The notes: generated by a model from the letters alone, not told the origin. A stretch of 64,000 nt of DNA from Hornefia porci (GCF_001940235.1 NZ_MJIE01000001.1:620001-684000); one strand, 5' to 3'; positions 34,868 through 44,191 are shown, counted from the stretch's first letter. Translations and numbers: made by a program.

Positions 34868-35803
34868 TCAGTCACAGTCTGCCATCACATGCAGCCTGCG
34901 GATCTCAGGATCCTGTATTCCCGCCATGATCTCGCCGCTGTGCGGTGCCAGGAAGGAATCTCCCGATGAGGAGAAGTCCTGCCGCCTCAGCTCTTCTGCC
35001 ACTTCCGCACATATTCCCTCGATGAGGCTTTGCGCTTCTGCCGGAGGAACAACCTTCTCCAGATCAGCCAGGCGACGCAGACTCCGTACCGAGTCCCGCA
35101 GCGCCGGAAGTTCCTCCGCGGCCCGGAACGCCCATTTATAGAACGGCATATATCTGCGGTTCAGCAGAAACACCGCGGAAAGAGCTGCCTGAACAAATTC
35201 ATTCATCGCGAAAAACGCAGCGCCCCTGTCTCCCCGCTGAACGCAGCGCGGATAGTTATACTGTCCCGCCTGCGCCATCACCGCGGCTCTGGCAGCCAGC
35301 TTCTTGCGAAGCACATCGGCCGGATAGAAAGCAAGCAGCTTCCGGCGGACATCAGTAAACGCCCCCTCAGGATCCGTGAAGACCTCACCGTTCGTCGCGA
35401 CGGACAGAAACCGTTCCGGAACGTTCATCCACTGCATGTTGGTCTCCGGCGCTCCCGGACAGTTCGTGTACCGCTGATAAAAGTAATCTATGCGGAAAAG
35501 ACCTACCCGTCCCTTCCCTTCCGGGGTTTCGTTCCGGGTATATCCCATGAATTCTTTCGGAAGACCGTCATACAGGGCCTGAATCTCCTTCCCCGCTCTG
35601 ACTGCCGTATCCGATGTGACCCAGAGGCAGAAGCCCGGACCGAAATCGTGATCCTGTGAATATGCATCGTCATATCCGTAGCACTCGGATCCCTCGCCTA
35701 CAAGGCCCGCCGCGATGCGGCCCTCATACTCCGGCAGCGCCTGACGGATCAGCGGCGCGCCCAGCTGCGTATAATACGCACGGGCCAGCTCCATGCCCTT
35801 CAT
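34868..35803 (-). CDS. DUF4037 protein with nucleotidyltransferase-like motif
   Basis: 311 residues. Near the N-terminus GEGSECYGYDDAYSQDHDF has the G-[GS] helix followed by D-x-D spacing of the polymerase-beta-like nucleotidyltransferase fold, and the rest is helical. Family DUF4037; a role in transferring nucleotides to a small molecule or protein is possible but unproved. The ATG overlaps the TPR gene's stop by four bases (ATGA), so the two are translated together. Confidence 0.78.
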   Translation of the reverse strand: MKGMELARAYYTQLGAPLIRQALPEYEGRIAAGLVGEGSECYGYDDAYSQDHDFGPGFCLWVTSDTAVRAGKEIQALYDGLPKEFMGYTRNETPEGKGRVGLFRIDYFYQRYTNCPGAPETNMQWMNVPERFLSVATNGEVFTDPEGAFTDVRRKLLAFYPADVLRKKLAARAAVMAQAGQYNYPRCVQRGDRGAAFFAMNEFVQAALSAVFLLNRRYMPFYKWAFRAAEELPALRDSVRSLRRLADLEKVVPPAEAQSLIEGICAEVAEELRRQDFSSSGDSFLAPHSGEIMAGIQDPEIRRLHVMADCD

Positions 35804-36612
35804 TTTCTCATCTCCGATTCCACCATTTTCAGGTTGTTTTCAATCATCGTGTAGTAGGCGGATTTTCCGAAATCCCGCTGAATCAGCTCCAGCGCCTTTC
35901 TGTACCGCTCTGCGGCCGCCTCAAGGTTTCCCTTGTAGTATTCCAGCGCGCCCATCGCCGCGACAGCGGATGCATAATGAATGTCCAGCCCGCCCGCGTC
36001 ATGCTCATAGATCGCCGCAGCCGTCCTCAGACTCTCCTCCGCCTCCCGGTATTTTCCGAGGCGGGTCTGCACCTCTCCCAGGTTGATTAAGCTTGTGGCC
36101 ATATCCAGCCTCGCGTCCGGAATCTCGGAGATGATCAGGATGGACTTGCGCGCCATCTTTTCCGCTTCCTCCAGATCTCCGTTCTCGCGGTACAGCGAGC
36201 TGATGTTATTGCAGAGCGCCGCCATTCTGTAGTCTCTTCCCAGCCCCAGCTGTTCCAGAAGACCCTCCGCCTTTTTATACATACTCAGCGCCACATCATA
36301 CTCACGCGCCGAATTATGGGAATTCGCCGCATTCATCAGCGCGGTCGCATAGTTCTCGTTCCGGTCCTGACCGATCGACTCCAGGGCCTCCAGAACACTG
36401 TCGTTCAGCAGCTTCGCCTCGTCCACCTTTCCGGCCGCACGGTAGAAACCTCCAAGTTCATTGCTGACCGCAATAATCAGCGAGATATTCATCTCCTCCT
36501 GCGCCGTCTTCAGACTCCCGAGAAGATACTTCTCTGTCTCCCCGTAATCGTGCCGCCCGTACATCCGGTCAAGCCCTTCGTAAAAGCTTTTTACGTCTAT
36601 CGTCTGTGCCAT
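35800..36612 (-). CDS. Tetratricopeptide-repeat protein
   Basis: 270 residues made almost entirely of TPR helical pairs, for instance YATALMNAANSHNSAREYDV, ALCNNISSLYRENGDLEEAE, TSLINLGEVQTRLGKYREAE and SAVAAMGALEYYKGNLEAAA. TPR proteins hold other proteins together; the partner is likely the DUF4037 product, to which it is translationally coupled. Cytosolic, no signal peptide. The ATG at 36612 follows GGAGATGAG. First gene of the operon that ends with merR. Confidence 0.88.
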   Translation of the reverse strand: MAQTIDVKSFYEGLDRMYGRHDYGETEKYLLGSLKTAQEEMNISLIIAVSNELGGFYRAAGKVDEAKLLNDSVLEALESIGQDRNENYATALMNAANSHNSAREYDVALSMYKKAEGLLEQLGLGRDYRMAALCNNISSLYRENGDLEEAEKMARKSILIISEIPDARLDMATSLINLGEVQTRLGKYREAEESLRTAAAIYEHDAGGLDIHYASAVAAMGALEYYKGNLEAAAERYRKALELIQRDFGKSAYYTMIENNLKMVESEMRK

Positions 36613-36659
36613 ATTCTCATCTCCGGTTCTCTGTATTTCTGAAATCAGTCTGTACATAA

Positions 36660-36727
36660 ATTTTATCGCATAATGCGGTTTAATTCAATCCGCAATTATT
36701 GACAAAACCGTGTTTTCGAGTTATCCT
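36660..36727. promoter_or_regulatory. Back-to-back promoters and 21-bp dyad between the TPR operon and the EutS pair
   Basis: Minus strand: TTGAAT (36683-36688), 17 bp, TAAAAT (36660-36665) for the TPR operon. Plus strand: TTGACA (36699-36704), 17 bp, TATCCT (36722-36727) for the EutS-EutS-EutP unit. Between and over them lies an inverted repeat TGCGG (36674-36678) with CCGCA (36690-36694), AT-rich in the middle, a likely operator that could serve both directions. Confidence 0.65.
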
Positions 36728-36773
36728 AAATCCGATTATAACAAATGATATTACAAAATGGGGAGATTTTATC

Positions 36774-37160
36774 ATGAATGACCAGTTTAATCAGGGCACA
36801 AAGGATTCCCCGGAACAGCTCCGCATCGTACAGGAGCTGGTAGCCGGAAAGGAAATCACCCTTGCTCATATTATCGGCGGTCCGCTGCCCATCGTATACC
36901 AGAAGCTGGGACTGAACCCGGAAATCGACTATCGCACCTCTGCCATCGGCATCATGAATATGACGCCGCCGGAGTCCGCGGTAATCGCCTCCGACATCGC
37001 CGTCAAGAGCGGAAACGTCTATCTCGGCTTCGCCGACCGTTTCAGCGGAACGCTGATCATCACCGGAGAAATCGCGGAGGTTACAACGGCGATTACGGAA
37101 ATCGTCGAATATTTCCGCGAAACCCTCGGCTATGTCTGCTGTCCTATCACAAAGCGCTGA
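36774..37160 (+). CDS. Permuted BMC-H shell protein, EutS/PduU type (copy 2)
   Basis: 128 residues. VAGKEITLAHIIGGPLPIVYQKLGL and AIGIMNMTPPESAVIAS match the permuted BMC fold, closest in the window to the next gene. It lies 5.5 kb from the main operon on the other strand, with its own promoter. The ATG at 36774 follows GGGGAG. Extra shell subunits outside the operon suggest that shell composition is adjusted separately. Confidence 0.92.
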   Translation: MNDQFNQGTKDSPEQLRIVQELVAGKEITLAHIIGGPLPIVYQKLGLNPEIDYRTSAIGIMNMTPPESAVIASDIAVKSGNVYLGFADRFSGTLIITGEIAEVTTAITEIVEYFRETLGYVCCPITKR

Positions 37161-37176
37161 ATCGGGGTGATCTGTC

Positions 37177-37608
37177 GTGCAGGAAGACATCGGAAAAACC
37201 ACAGACCGTGAAAGACTTATCCGTTATATCCGGTCACATTCCAGAAACGGACAGGCCCGGGTCACGCATTCCTCTGTTCCCGCCAGGGAAATCACCCTTG
37301 CTCATATCATTGGAATTTCTGACCGCGCAGTCTATCATAACCTGGGACTCGACATTGGATTTCACGGGGGAAACGATCCCCGGGGAAGCTCCATCGGAAT
37401 TCTTCACATGACTCCGCCGGAAACAGTGGTCATTGCCGCGGACATCTCCACCAAGACGGGAGAAATCGATCTCAGCTTCATGGATCGGTTCAGCGGCGCC
37501 CTGATTATTACCGGACCCCGCGCAGACGTTACAGTGGCCATCGAGGAATGCGTCCGGTACTTCAGAGAGGAGCTGCGTTACACCGTCTGCCCGATTTCAG
37601 ACAGGTGA
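37177..37608 (+). CDS. Permuted BMC-H shell protein, EutS/PduU type (copy 3, GTG start)
   Basis: 143 residues. The BMC part (AREITLAHIIGIS, then SIGILHMTPPETVVIAADIS) is preceded by a longer basic N-terminus of about 35 residues, and the loop before the core carries an insert (HGGNDPRG). The start is GTG behind GGGGTGAT. It follows copy 2 by 16 bases and looks like a tandem duplicate that has diverged; the pair may form mixed hexamers. Confidence 0.88.
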   Translation: MQEDIGKTTDRERLIRYIRSHSRNGQARVTHSSVPAREITLAHIIGISDRAVYHNLGLDIGFHGGNDPRGSSIGILHMTPPETVVIAADISTKTGEIDLSFMDRFSGALIITGPRADVTVAIEECVRYFREELRYTVCPISDR

Positions 37609-37711
37609 ACCGGACTGCTGATATTTCAAACCTGTCCGACGGCCGGACACACACTGAATAAAACCGTTGAACACACTGACTTGCTGAATTGAATAAGCTG
37701 ACCTGCTGACA

Positions 37712-38254
37712 ATGAAGAAAATGAAGAAGAAGCTCTTCCTGGCCGGCCGGAGCGAAGCAGGCAAAACCTCGCTCACTCAGGCGCTGAAGGGCGAAAACGT
37801 CCATTATCATAAAACACAATATGTTAAAACCTGGGACATCACCATCGATACGCCGGGAGAATACGCCGAAACCAAAACCCTCGCGCTGGCCCTCGGCTGT
37901 TTTTCTTTTGACTCTGATGTGATCGGTCTGCTCTGCGCCGCCGACGAACCCTATAATCTGTTTGATCCCGCGATTATCGGCGTGAGCACGCGGCCCATGA
38001 TCGGCATCATCACCAAAATCGATTCTCCGCTGGCCAACATTCCCATGGTTCGCCAGTGGCTGGAGGATGCCGGCTGCGAGCGGATTTTCCCGGTGAACAA
38101 CGTGACCGGGGAAGGCGTCGACGCCCTGCGTGACTACCTGATGGAGGAGCCTGTCCCTCTCGATCTCGACAGGGTCATACAGAATCAGAGAAAAGGTCTG
38201 AAGGACTGGGACCGGAGCGGTGACACAGAGGTGCAGCAGTCTGAACCGGAATAA
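37712..38254 (+). CDS. EutP/PduV-like small GTPase (copy 2)
   Basis: 180 residues. P-loop FLAGRSEAGKTSLTQAL, DTPGEYAE and ITKIDS are kept. A C-terminal tail of about 35 charged residues is absent from copy 1. It ends the satellite shell unit. In copy 1 and here the GTPase follows an EutS-like gene, so the EutS-EutP pair behaves as a mobile functional module. It stops 26 bases before the convergent acyl-CoA dehydrogenase gene. Confidence 0.9.
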   Translation: MKKMKKKLFLAGRSEAGKTSLTQALKGENVHYHKTQYVKTWDITIDTPGEYAETKTLALALGCFSFDSDVIGLLCAADEPYNLFDPAIIGVSTRPMIGIITKIDSPLANIPMVRQWLEDAGCERIFPVNNVTGEGVDALRDYLMEEPVPLDLDRVIQNQRKGLKDWDRSGDTEVQQSEPE

Positions 38255-38280
38255 ATCTGTGAACAGCAGATGAACAGCGG

Positions 38281-39423
38281 TTACCGCTCCCTCACCAGGG
38301 ACCGGCCGACGATCAGCCTCTGAATCTCGTTGGTTCCCTCAAAGATCTGGAAGATCTTCGCGTCCCGCAGCAGCTTTTCCACCGGATATTCCTCACAGTA
38401 ACCGTATCCGCCGAAAATCTGCACAGCTTCCGTTGCGCACTCCATGGCGGCGTCCGCCGCCAGGCATTTCGCGATCGCAGATTCCTTTGTTACCGCCAGA
38501 CCCTTCTCAAGTCTCTCCAGAGCGGCACTGCAGCAGAGACGCGCCGCCTCTGTCTTCATTTCCATATCCGCCAGCTTAAACAGAATCACCTCATTCTCAC
38601 TCAGCGGTTTACCGAACTGCCTGCGCTCCTTCGCATACGCCGTCGATTCACTGATCGCGCGCCGGGCCACGCCAAGTGCCGTCACGCCGCACCAGATCCG
38701 CGCCTGCTCCAGCGAACGGACCGCAAGGGAAAAGCCCCCGCCCTCTTCTCCGATTCTGTACCCGGCCGGAACTGACACGCGATTGAAACTGATCTCACAG
38801 GTTCCGGAATTCCGGATTCCCAGCTTATGCTCCGGGGCGCCGCGAGTCAGCCCCTCCGCATCACCGGGAACCAGAAACGCGCTCAGACTTTCCTTTGTTT
38901 CCCCATCCGGATCAGTCACAGCGAACGCCACGAAGATCTCCGCATCGGGCCCGTTCGTCACGAACAGCTTGTTTCCGTCCAGGATGTAGCGATCTCCCTG
39001 CCTGACCGCTCTGGTGCGGCAGCCGGAGATGTCGCTTCCCGCCTGATCCTCCGTCAGACAGAAGCCGGCAAAGCCTCCGTCGAGGAGCACGTCATACACC
39101 AGCTTTTTCTGAAGCGCACTTCCCGCGATTTCCACCGGAGCCTGAGCGAGACGGTTTGCCATGTATGACACCGCGAATCCGGCGTCGCATGCCGCAAGCT
39201 CCTCCAGCACTGCCGCCTGCTCCTGAAGTTCCAGGCCTGCGCCGCCGTATTCCTCTGCGATGAACGCCGCTCCGATCCCCATTTCCGATGCAGCCCGACA
39301 GGCCTCCGCCGGCCGCTCTCCGCTCCGGTCCGCAGCCCGCAGCTGAGCCTCAAGCGTTCTGTCGCACAGTCTCTTCACATCGTCCAGTACGTCCTGCCCA
39401 AATTCTGTAATCTGATATCCCAT
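38281..39423 (-). CDS. Acyl-CoA dehydrogenase
   Basis: 380 residues, standard length. FAD enzyme that forms the 2,3-double bond in acyl-CoA. Seen: GFCLTEDQAGSDISG (FAD/substrate region), the C-terminal signature QIFGGYGYCEEYPVEKLLRDA, and IFEGTNEIQR with the usual catalytic glutamate position. It needs an electron-transfer flavoprotein; an Etf pair lies at 45840-47659 but in another operon. The acyl substrate cannot be read. SurE follows upstream on the same strand by about 36 bases. Confidence 0.92.
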   Translation of the reverse strand: MGYQITEFGQDVLDDVKRLCDRTLEAQLRAADRSGERPAEACRAASEMGIGAAFIAEEYGGAGLELQEQAAVLEELAACDAGFAVSYMANRLAQAPVEIAGSALQKKLVYDVLLDGGFAGFCLTEDQAGSDISGCRTRAVRQGDRYILDGNKLFVTNGPDAEIFVAFAVTDPDGETKESLSAFLVPGDAEGLTRGAPEHKLGIRNSGTCEISFNRVSVPAGYRIGEEGGGFSLAVRSLEQARIWCGVTALGVARRAISESTAYAKERRQFGKPLSENEVILFKLADMEMKTEAARLCCSAALERLEKGLAVTKESAIAKCLAADAAMECATEAVQIFGGYGYCEEYPVEKLLRDAKIFQIFEGTNEIQRLIVGRSLVRER

Positions 39424-39459
39424 CTCTGTCTCCTGCTGTTTCCTAACAAAAACCTGTAT

Positions 39460-40266
39460 TCACTCTTTTGTCAAATCCCATCCCAGCGGCGTCACCGATG
39501 TGACGCGATCCACGCACACCGCCCGGATATCTCCTTCAGGAATCAGCTCCGCCTCCTCAAACCGGATTTCAAAATCCATGGTAAACGGCCTGCTCCAGTC
39601 TCTCTCAGGCGGCTTTTTCAGGGCATAATAATTCTGACTGTCCAGGCGTGTCATCCTGAATTCCTCCGGTCCGATCCGCCTGTACGGAACGTTCACGTTC
39701 AGGATCTCCGCACCTCGCGGCATTCCCTGCCGGAGAATCCTTTCAATCCAGAACGCCGTAACCCTGCGGGCGCTGCTGAATTCGGTATCGTCCTCACTGA
39801 AATCGTTTTTCATGATCGTTTCCGCAGGGGTTTCCAGCGAAACCGCCAGGGAAGGAACGCCTTCACTGGCCGCTTCAAAGCAGGCGCCGAGTGTTCCGCT
39901 GCAGGTAATCGACCGCGCCAGATTCGCTCCCAGATTGATTCCGCTGACCACCAGATCCGGTTTTCTGTCCGCGATTTCTATTATACCATATGCCGCCGCG
40001 TGTGCGGGAGAACTGTGGATTCCGTAAGCGGAAATTTCCCGTTCCCTGACCCGCACCGGAATCCGTTCAATGACACCGAGGTCCGGATACCGCGGATAGG
40101 CCCGTCCCATCGAGGTCTGCTGGCTCACCGGAGCTGTAATCATCACCTCACCGAACGCTGCGGCGGCCTCCGCGGCCGCGGCGATTCCGGGAGAACGCAC
40201 GCCGTCGTCGTTCACGACGAGGATCAGACGGTTCGCATCAAACAGCTCTGACCTGATTTTGTTCAA
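39460..40266 (-). CDS. surE: SurE-family 5'/3'-nucleotidase
   Basis: About 268 residues. Metal-dependent phosphatase acting on nucleoside monophosphates. The N-terminal VVNDDGVRSPGI carries the metal-binding Asp pair, with ITAPVSQQTSMG and VVSGINLGANL following as in SurE. There is no good ATG: TTG at 40266, behind GGGGAGG, is my choice, and GTG at 40275 is the alternative. It precedes the acyl-CoA dehydrogenase gene, but no functional link is evident. Confidence 0.88.
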   Translation of the reverse strand: MNKIRSELFDANRLILVVNDDGVRSPGIAAAAEAAAAFGEVMITAPVSQQTSMGRAYPRYPDLGVIERIPVRVREREISAYGIHSSPAHAAAYGIIEIADRKPDLVVSGINLGANLARSITCSGTLGACFEAASEGVPSLAVSLETPAETIMKNDFSEDDTEFSSARRVTAFWIERILRQGMPRGAEILNVNVPYRRIGPEEFRMTRLDSQNYYALKKPPERDWSRPFTMDFEIRFEEAELIPEGDIRAVCVDRVTSVTPLGWDLTKE

Positions 40267-40391
40267 CAGAAACACCTCCCCGAAAGAAAGCGACCCCGCG
40301 GGCCGGAGCAGCCGGCGCCGCAGGGATACGCTGTGGTTCAGCGCGCCCCGTCAGATCTGACGCCGACCTGACAGAGTGCGCCGCTTTTTTA

Positions 40392-41822
40392 TTATTTGAA
40401 GATCTCATAGGTTTTCTTCAGAATTGCGTCGGTATGATTCGTGATGTCCCAGTAAATCGGATACATCTTGTCATAGACTGCTGTGTTCTCCGGAATCGGC
40501 CGGAACCGGTCAGAGAAGCGCACCATATTCGCGACAGCATCCTCGAAGGAAGGATAGACGCCTGCGGCGACAGCCGCGCAGATAGCCGCACCCAGTCCCG
40601 CCGCGCCGGTCACCTCATTCCGCACAGTGGGGATGTTCATGACGTCCGCGATGATCTGCATGAACAGATCGCTTCCCGAGCCTCCTCCGGTTACGATAAT
40701 CTTTTTAATGTCAACTCCGACCTCATCCGTCATATCGAAGATATATTTCTTCATCGTCAGAGCGACCGCTTCCAGAATCGAGCGGTAGATATGCGCCCGG
40801 GTGTGCCGGCCGTCGAATCCGATCATGATTCCCTTCTTATACCGGGCGTCTACCCAGGGCAGCCAGTCCAGCACGGTCATCAGGCCGTCGCTGCCCACGG
40901 GAACGCCTTCCGCTTCCATGCTGAGCATCTCTTCTGCGGACATTCCCTTCGCAGCCGCTTCCTTCGCATAACCGTCGCCCAGAACATCCCGGAACCAGCT
41001 GACGGTCCACATGCCGCGCCGGATTCCCCAGGTGTCGTAAAGATATTTATCCGGAACGCAGGAGAACTTCGGCCAGGTATTCTTTGTATCCCGCAGAAAT
41101 TCCCTGCCCTCCATCATCGCCGCAGTATATGTCCCCAGCGACAGGCACACGGTGTCGTCTCCCATACAGCCGGTTCCCAGGCCTTCAACCGCCTTGTCGT
41201 TCGCTGTCGCCACCACGGGAACGCCCTCCGGAAATCCCGTTGCGGCAGCCGCCTCCGCGGTCACACGACCCAGAACATCTCCCGGCTTCACCAGCTCGAA
41301 CAGCATTTCCCGGGGCATACCGCAGTCCTTATACGCCTGCGGATCCTCCGACCAGGTCCAGGTATCCACATCCACCGGCCAGCCGCCTTCATAGTTGGCG
41401 ACAGAATCCTTCTTCTCACCGGTCAGCCGGAACGTGATATATCCGGAGGATGCGACGATATACTTCACCTTCGGGTTTTCATGTACGTAAGGTGCGGAGA
41501 CACGGACGTCCATCCAGGACAGCGCCGGCTGCGCCAGCATGCAGTTCTCGTCCAGGTAGGCGCGGCAGTAGCGTATGGTACAAAGCCCGATTCCGACGAT
41601 ATCCTTCGGATCTCCCCGGAAAGAGGCCATGCATTTTTTCGCGGCCCCGCAGATGGCGTCCCACCAGTCGTCATCCGGATGCTCAACATGCCCCGGCTCC
41701 GGCAGATTATACGGTTTAAGAGGATGCCTGCCCTCGCAGACAATATGTCCCTTTGTATCAAAGATTAAGATCTTCGCGCTCTGGGAGCCTTCGTCAATTC
41801 CAATGATGTATTTCTCACTCAT
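40392..41822 (-). CDS. FGGY-family carbohydrate kinase
   Basis: 476 residues. Actin-fold kinase that phosphorylates a sugar or polyol with ATP. The N-terminal phosphate loop is YIIGIDEGSQSAKILIFD, a later ATP-site segment is VCLSLGTYTAAMM, and the C-terminal adenosine loop is VTGGGSGSDLFMQIIAD. The substrate is not predictable; GlpP and an FAD oxidase in the divergent operon hint at a glycerol-like polyol. Third gene after the MFS transporter and SDR. Confidence 0.92.
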   Translation of the reverse strand: MSEKYIIGIDEGSQSAKILIFDTKGHIVCEGRHPLKPYNLPEPGHVEHPDDDWWDAICGAAKKCMASFRGDPKDIVGIGLCTIRYCRAYLDENCMLAQPALSWMDVRVSAPYVHENPKVKYIVASSGYITFRLTGEKKDSVANYEGGWPVDVDTWTWSEDPQAYKDCGMPREMLFELVKPGDVLGRVTAEAAAATGFPEGVPVVATANDKAVEGLGTGCMGDDTVCLSLGTYTAAMMEGREFLRDTKNTWPKFSCVPDKYLYDTWGIRRGMWTVSWFRDVLGDGYAKEAAAKGMSAEEMLSMEAEGVPVGSDGLMTVLDWLPWVDARYKKGIMIGFDGRHTRAHIYRSILEAVALTMKKYIFDMTDEVGVDIKKIIVTGGGSGSDLFMQIIADVMNIPTVRNEVTGAAGLGAAICAAVAAGVYPSFEDAVANMVRFSDRFRPIPENTAVYDKMYPIYWDITNHTDAILKKTYEIFK

Positions 41823-41841
41823 TTGCTTCGCCTTCTCTCAA

Positions 41842-42630
41842 TTATCGCACCAGATATCCGCCGTCCACAACCAGAACAGTTCCGTTCACATAATCCGCCG
41901 CCCTGCTGGCCAGGAATACCATTGCTCCCATCAGATCCTGCCGCTCGCCCCAGCGATCCATCGGGATATGTTCTTTGATCTTGATATATTTCGGATCGTC
42001 CTCGTTTCCGCTTCCGGTGCCGGCGGTCATCGCCGTCTGGAAGTATCCCGGCGCGATTCCGTTCACCGTGATTCCGTACTGTCCCAGCTCATCCGCATAG
42101 GCCTTGGTCAGACCCATCAGTCCGGCTTTCATGGCCGCATAGGCCGGAGAGCCCAGTCCGCCCAAGAAGCTGAACAGAGAGCAGATATTGATGATGCGTC
42201 CGCTCTTCTGCGGGATCATGTATTTCGCGACTGCGTGACTCATATCAAACGCGCCGGTCAGGTTGATGCCGATCATGGGATCCCATTCCTCTCTGCCGAA
42301 GTCCAGAACATCGGCGATCTTGCAGATTCCGGCGCAGTTCACCAGAATATCGACGCTTCCGAACATGCGGACACATTCCTCCGCGACCTTGTCACAGATT
42401 CCGTCCTCCATGATATCGCCCTGCATGAAATGATACTTTACGCCGCAGTCTTCAATCAGCTTCTGTGTGGTTCCGTCATCGTTCACCGCCGCGAAGCAGA
42501 AGATGTTCGCGCCGGCTTTGGCCAGCGCCAGAGAGAAGCCCTGTCCCAGACCGCTGCAGCCGCCTGTCACGATAGCGTTTTTGCCCTTCAGCGAAAAGAA
42601 ATCCATTGAAAAATCATTGATATTACGCAT
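41842..42630 (-). CDS. Short-chain dehydrogenase/reductase
   Basis: 262 residues, classical SDR. Rossmann loop AIVTGGCSGLGQGFSLALA, NAG motif as LVNCAGICK, catalytic Ser in NICSLFSF and Y-x-x-x-K in SPAYAAMKAG, and C-terminal VNGTVLVVDGGYLVR. It probably oxidises a polyol to a ketose with NAD(P)+, the step before the kinase. The ATG at 42630 follows GGAGG. It sits between the kinase and transporter genes. Confidence 0.93.
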   Translation of the reverse strand: MRNINDFSMDFFSLKGKNAIVTGGCSGLGQGFSLALAKAGANIFCFAAVNDDGTTQKLIEDCGVKYHFMQGDIMEDGICDKVAEECVRMFGSVDILVNCAGICKIADVLDFGREEWDPMIGINLTGAFDMSHAVAKYMIPQKSGRIINICSLFSFLGGLGSPAYAAMKAGLMGLTKAYADELGQYGITVNGIAPGYFQTAMTAGTGSGNEDDPKYIKIKEHIPMDRWGERQDLMGAMVFLASRAADYVNGTVLVVDGGYLVR

Positions 42631-42706
42631 TTTCGATACCTCCGTCTGTTTTATTATACCATAATCTCTGATCGTTATGTCACCGTCGGACATAAAGAGC
42701 GCTGAA

Positions 42707-43966
42707 TTACGCCGCTCCGTTTTCCGCCGCGCCTGCTTTGCTGCGGATCACTCTGCTGAGCACCAGCGAAAGCACGATGCAGACGCCTGCAGCTGCCACC
42801 GCATAGCCCCATGTCATCTTGAATCCGGCCGCACCGTACTGGTCCATCCAGGATCCGACCAGAGTATACATGAACAGATCCGGCGTGTAGCCCAGCGCAG
42901 AAGCAATACCGGAAACTCTTCCGCTCATCTCCACCGGAATTCCGGCGTCCTGATGAACTGCGAAGTACTGGCTTCTGACTGCATAGATGAAGACCAGTCC
43001 GAAGAAGAAGTTTCCGATCACCGCGCCCACAAGTCCGGCCTGCACCGGCAGAACGATGTAGAGTCCGAAGGAGATCATCAGCAGCACACAGCCGCCCACG
43101 ATGACTTTAATTCTGGAATGATACCGGTCGGCCAGGAATCCTCCGACAATCCCTCCGACGCCCTGGAGCAGATAGCGGATTCCGCCAAGCGTCGAGCCCA
43201 TCGTTTCGGAAAGGCCGTAATAGGTGACCGCATACGTGTTGACATATCCGATCAGACCGTAAACGCTGTACGCCGCAAAGATAATGCCCACCAGCAGCCA
43301 GACACGCGGAATTGTAAGAGCCTTGAACAGTCCCTTTGTAAGCTCGATAACGCTCTCGCCTTCCTCATTCTTCTCGGTATCCTCGATGAAGATGAAGTTC
43401 AGAACGCCGATGATGATCACGACGATGGCGCATACCTTGATTGCGGCAGATGCTCCCGCGACTTCACCCGCCGTTTTGGAGATGTGCGCATACGCCGCGG
43501 TCATGCCGAATACCAGCAGAGCGTTCATGATGCCCCGCAGGCCCTCCTGCCATCCGAACAGGCGTCCCTGCTCATCCTCTGTTCCCAGCATTCTCGTCGC
43601 CTTGATGCATGCGGACCAGTAGGTGATGATGCTGGAAATTCCCATCAGTACAAAGATAATCCGCGCTGTGGTAAAGCTCGGGAACGTGGAAAACCAAAGT
43701 CCGAGAGCTCCCGTTGCGATAAAGGAAAAGGTCAGCAGCTTCCGTGCCGAAAATTTATCGGCGACAGCTCCTCCGATGAAATAGGACAGGGTCGCCATCG
43801 TCGCATATCCCGAGGACAGCAGCCCCATCTGGCTGTTCGTCAGATTCATCGCCTTCTGAATCTGCGGATAGAAGGTTTCTCTGATGTACGGCAGCTGGAA
43901 AATGATTCCCGCGCCGGCAGCGAGGAGCAGCAGCGTTCCCCACTTCTTTACGAATTCTCTGTTCAT
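42707..43966 (-). CDS. Major facilitator superfamily transporter
   Basis: About 419 residues with twelve membrane helices. It keeps the MFS loop-2 feature GGAVADKFSARKL and the matching GGFLADRYHSR in the second half. It probably imports the substrate handled by the SDR and kinase downstream. The ATG at 43966 follows GGAGGAAA; longer frames to 44158 lie in the leader. It is first after a promoter and leader terminator. Confidence 0.9.
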   Translation of the reverse strand: MNREFVKKWGTLLLLAAGAGIIFQLPYIRETFYPQIQKAMNLTNSQMGLLSSGYATMATLSYFIGGAVADKFSARKLLTFSFIATGALGLWFSTFPSFTTARIIFVLMGISSIITYWSACIKATRMLGTEDEQGRLFGWQEGLRGIMNALLVFGMTAAYAHISKTAGEVAGASAAIKVCAIVVIIIGVLNFIFIEDTEKNEEGESVIELTKGLFKALTIPRVWLLVGIIFAAYSVYGLIGYVNTYAVTYYGLSETMGSTLGGIRYLLQGVGGIVGGFLADRYHSRIKVIVGGCVLLMISFGLYIVLPVQAGLVGAVIGNFFFGLVFIYAVRSQYFAVHQDAGIPVEMSGRVSGIASALGYTPDLFMYTLVGSWMDQYGAAGFKMTWGYAVAAAGVCIVLSLVLSRVIRSKAGAAENGAA

Positions 43967-44057
43967 AATAATATTTCCTCCAAACGTTTCAGATTTCCGT
44001 GCGGGAGGACGGACCTGCGACTTAACGCGCGTCATCGCCCTTTGTAAACAAAAAGAA

Positions 44058-44158
44058 AGCGGCAATTCAGCGTACAGCAATGTACCTGAACTACCGCTCT
44101 CTGATCCGTCTCTCCCGGTAATTAATGCGATAATAGCACAAAGACGAAGCTTTGTCAA
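44058..44158 (-). promoter_or_regulatory. Promoter and leader terminator of the MFS-SDR-kinase operon
   Basis: Minus strand TTGACA (44153-44158), 17 bp, TATTAT (44130-44135). The transcript would begin near 44123, carry AGAGACGG (44106-44113), and then meet a 13-bp stem (44086-44098 with 44058-44070, two G-U pairs) followed by TTCTTTTTGTTT, an intrinsic terminator about 90 bases before the first start codon. The layout is that of transcription antitermination. The same 8-mer is found in the divergent leader. Confidence 0.75.
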
Positions 44159-44191
44159 TCCGCAAATTTTCAGAAACTTCCTGTTCCCCTG

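Noticed and set aside
40434..41768. A 444-codon plus-strand open frame
   Set aside because: Antisense to the FGGY kinase gene with clear ATP-binding loops; no start signal.
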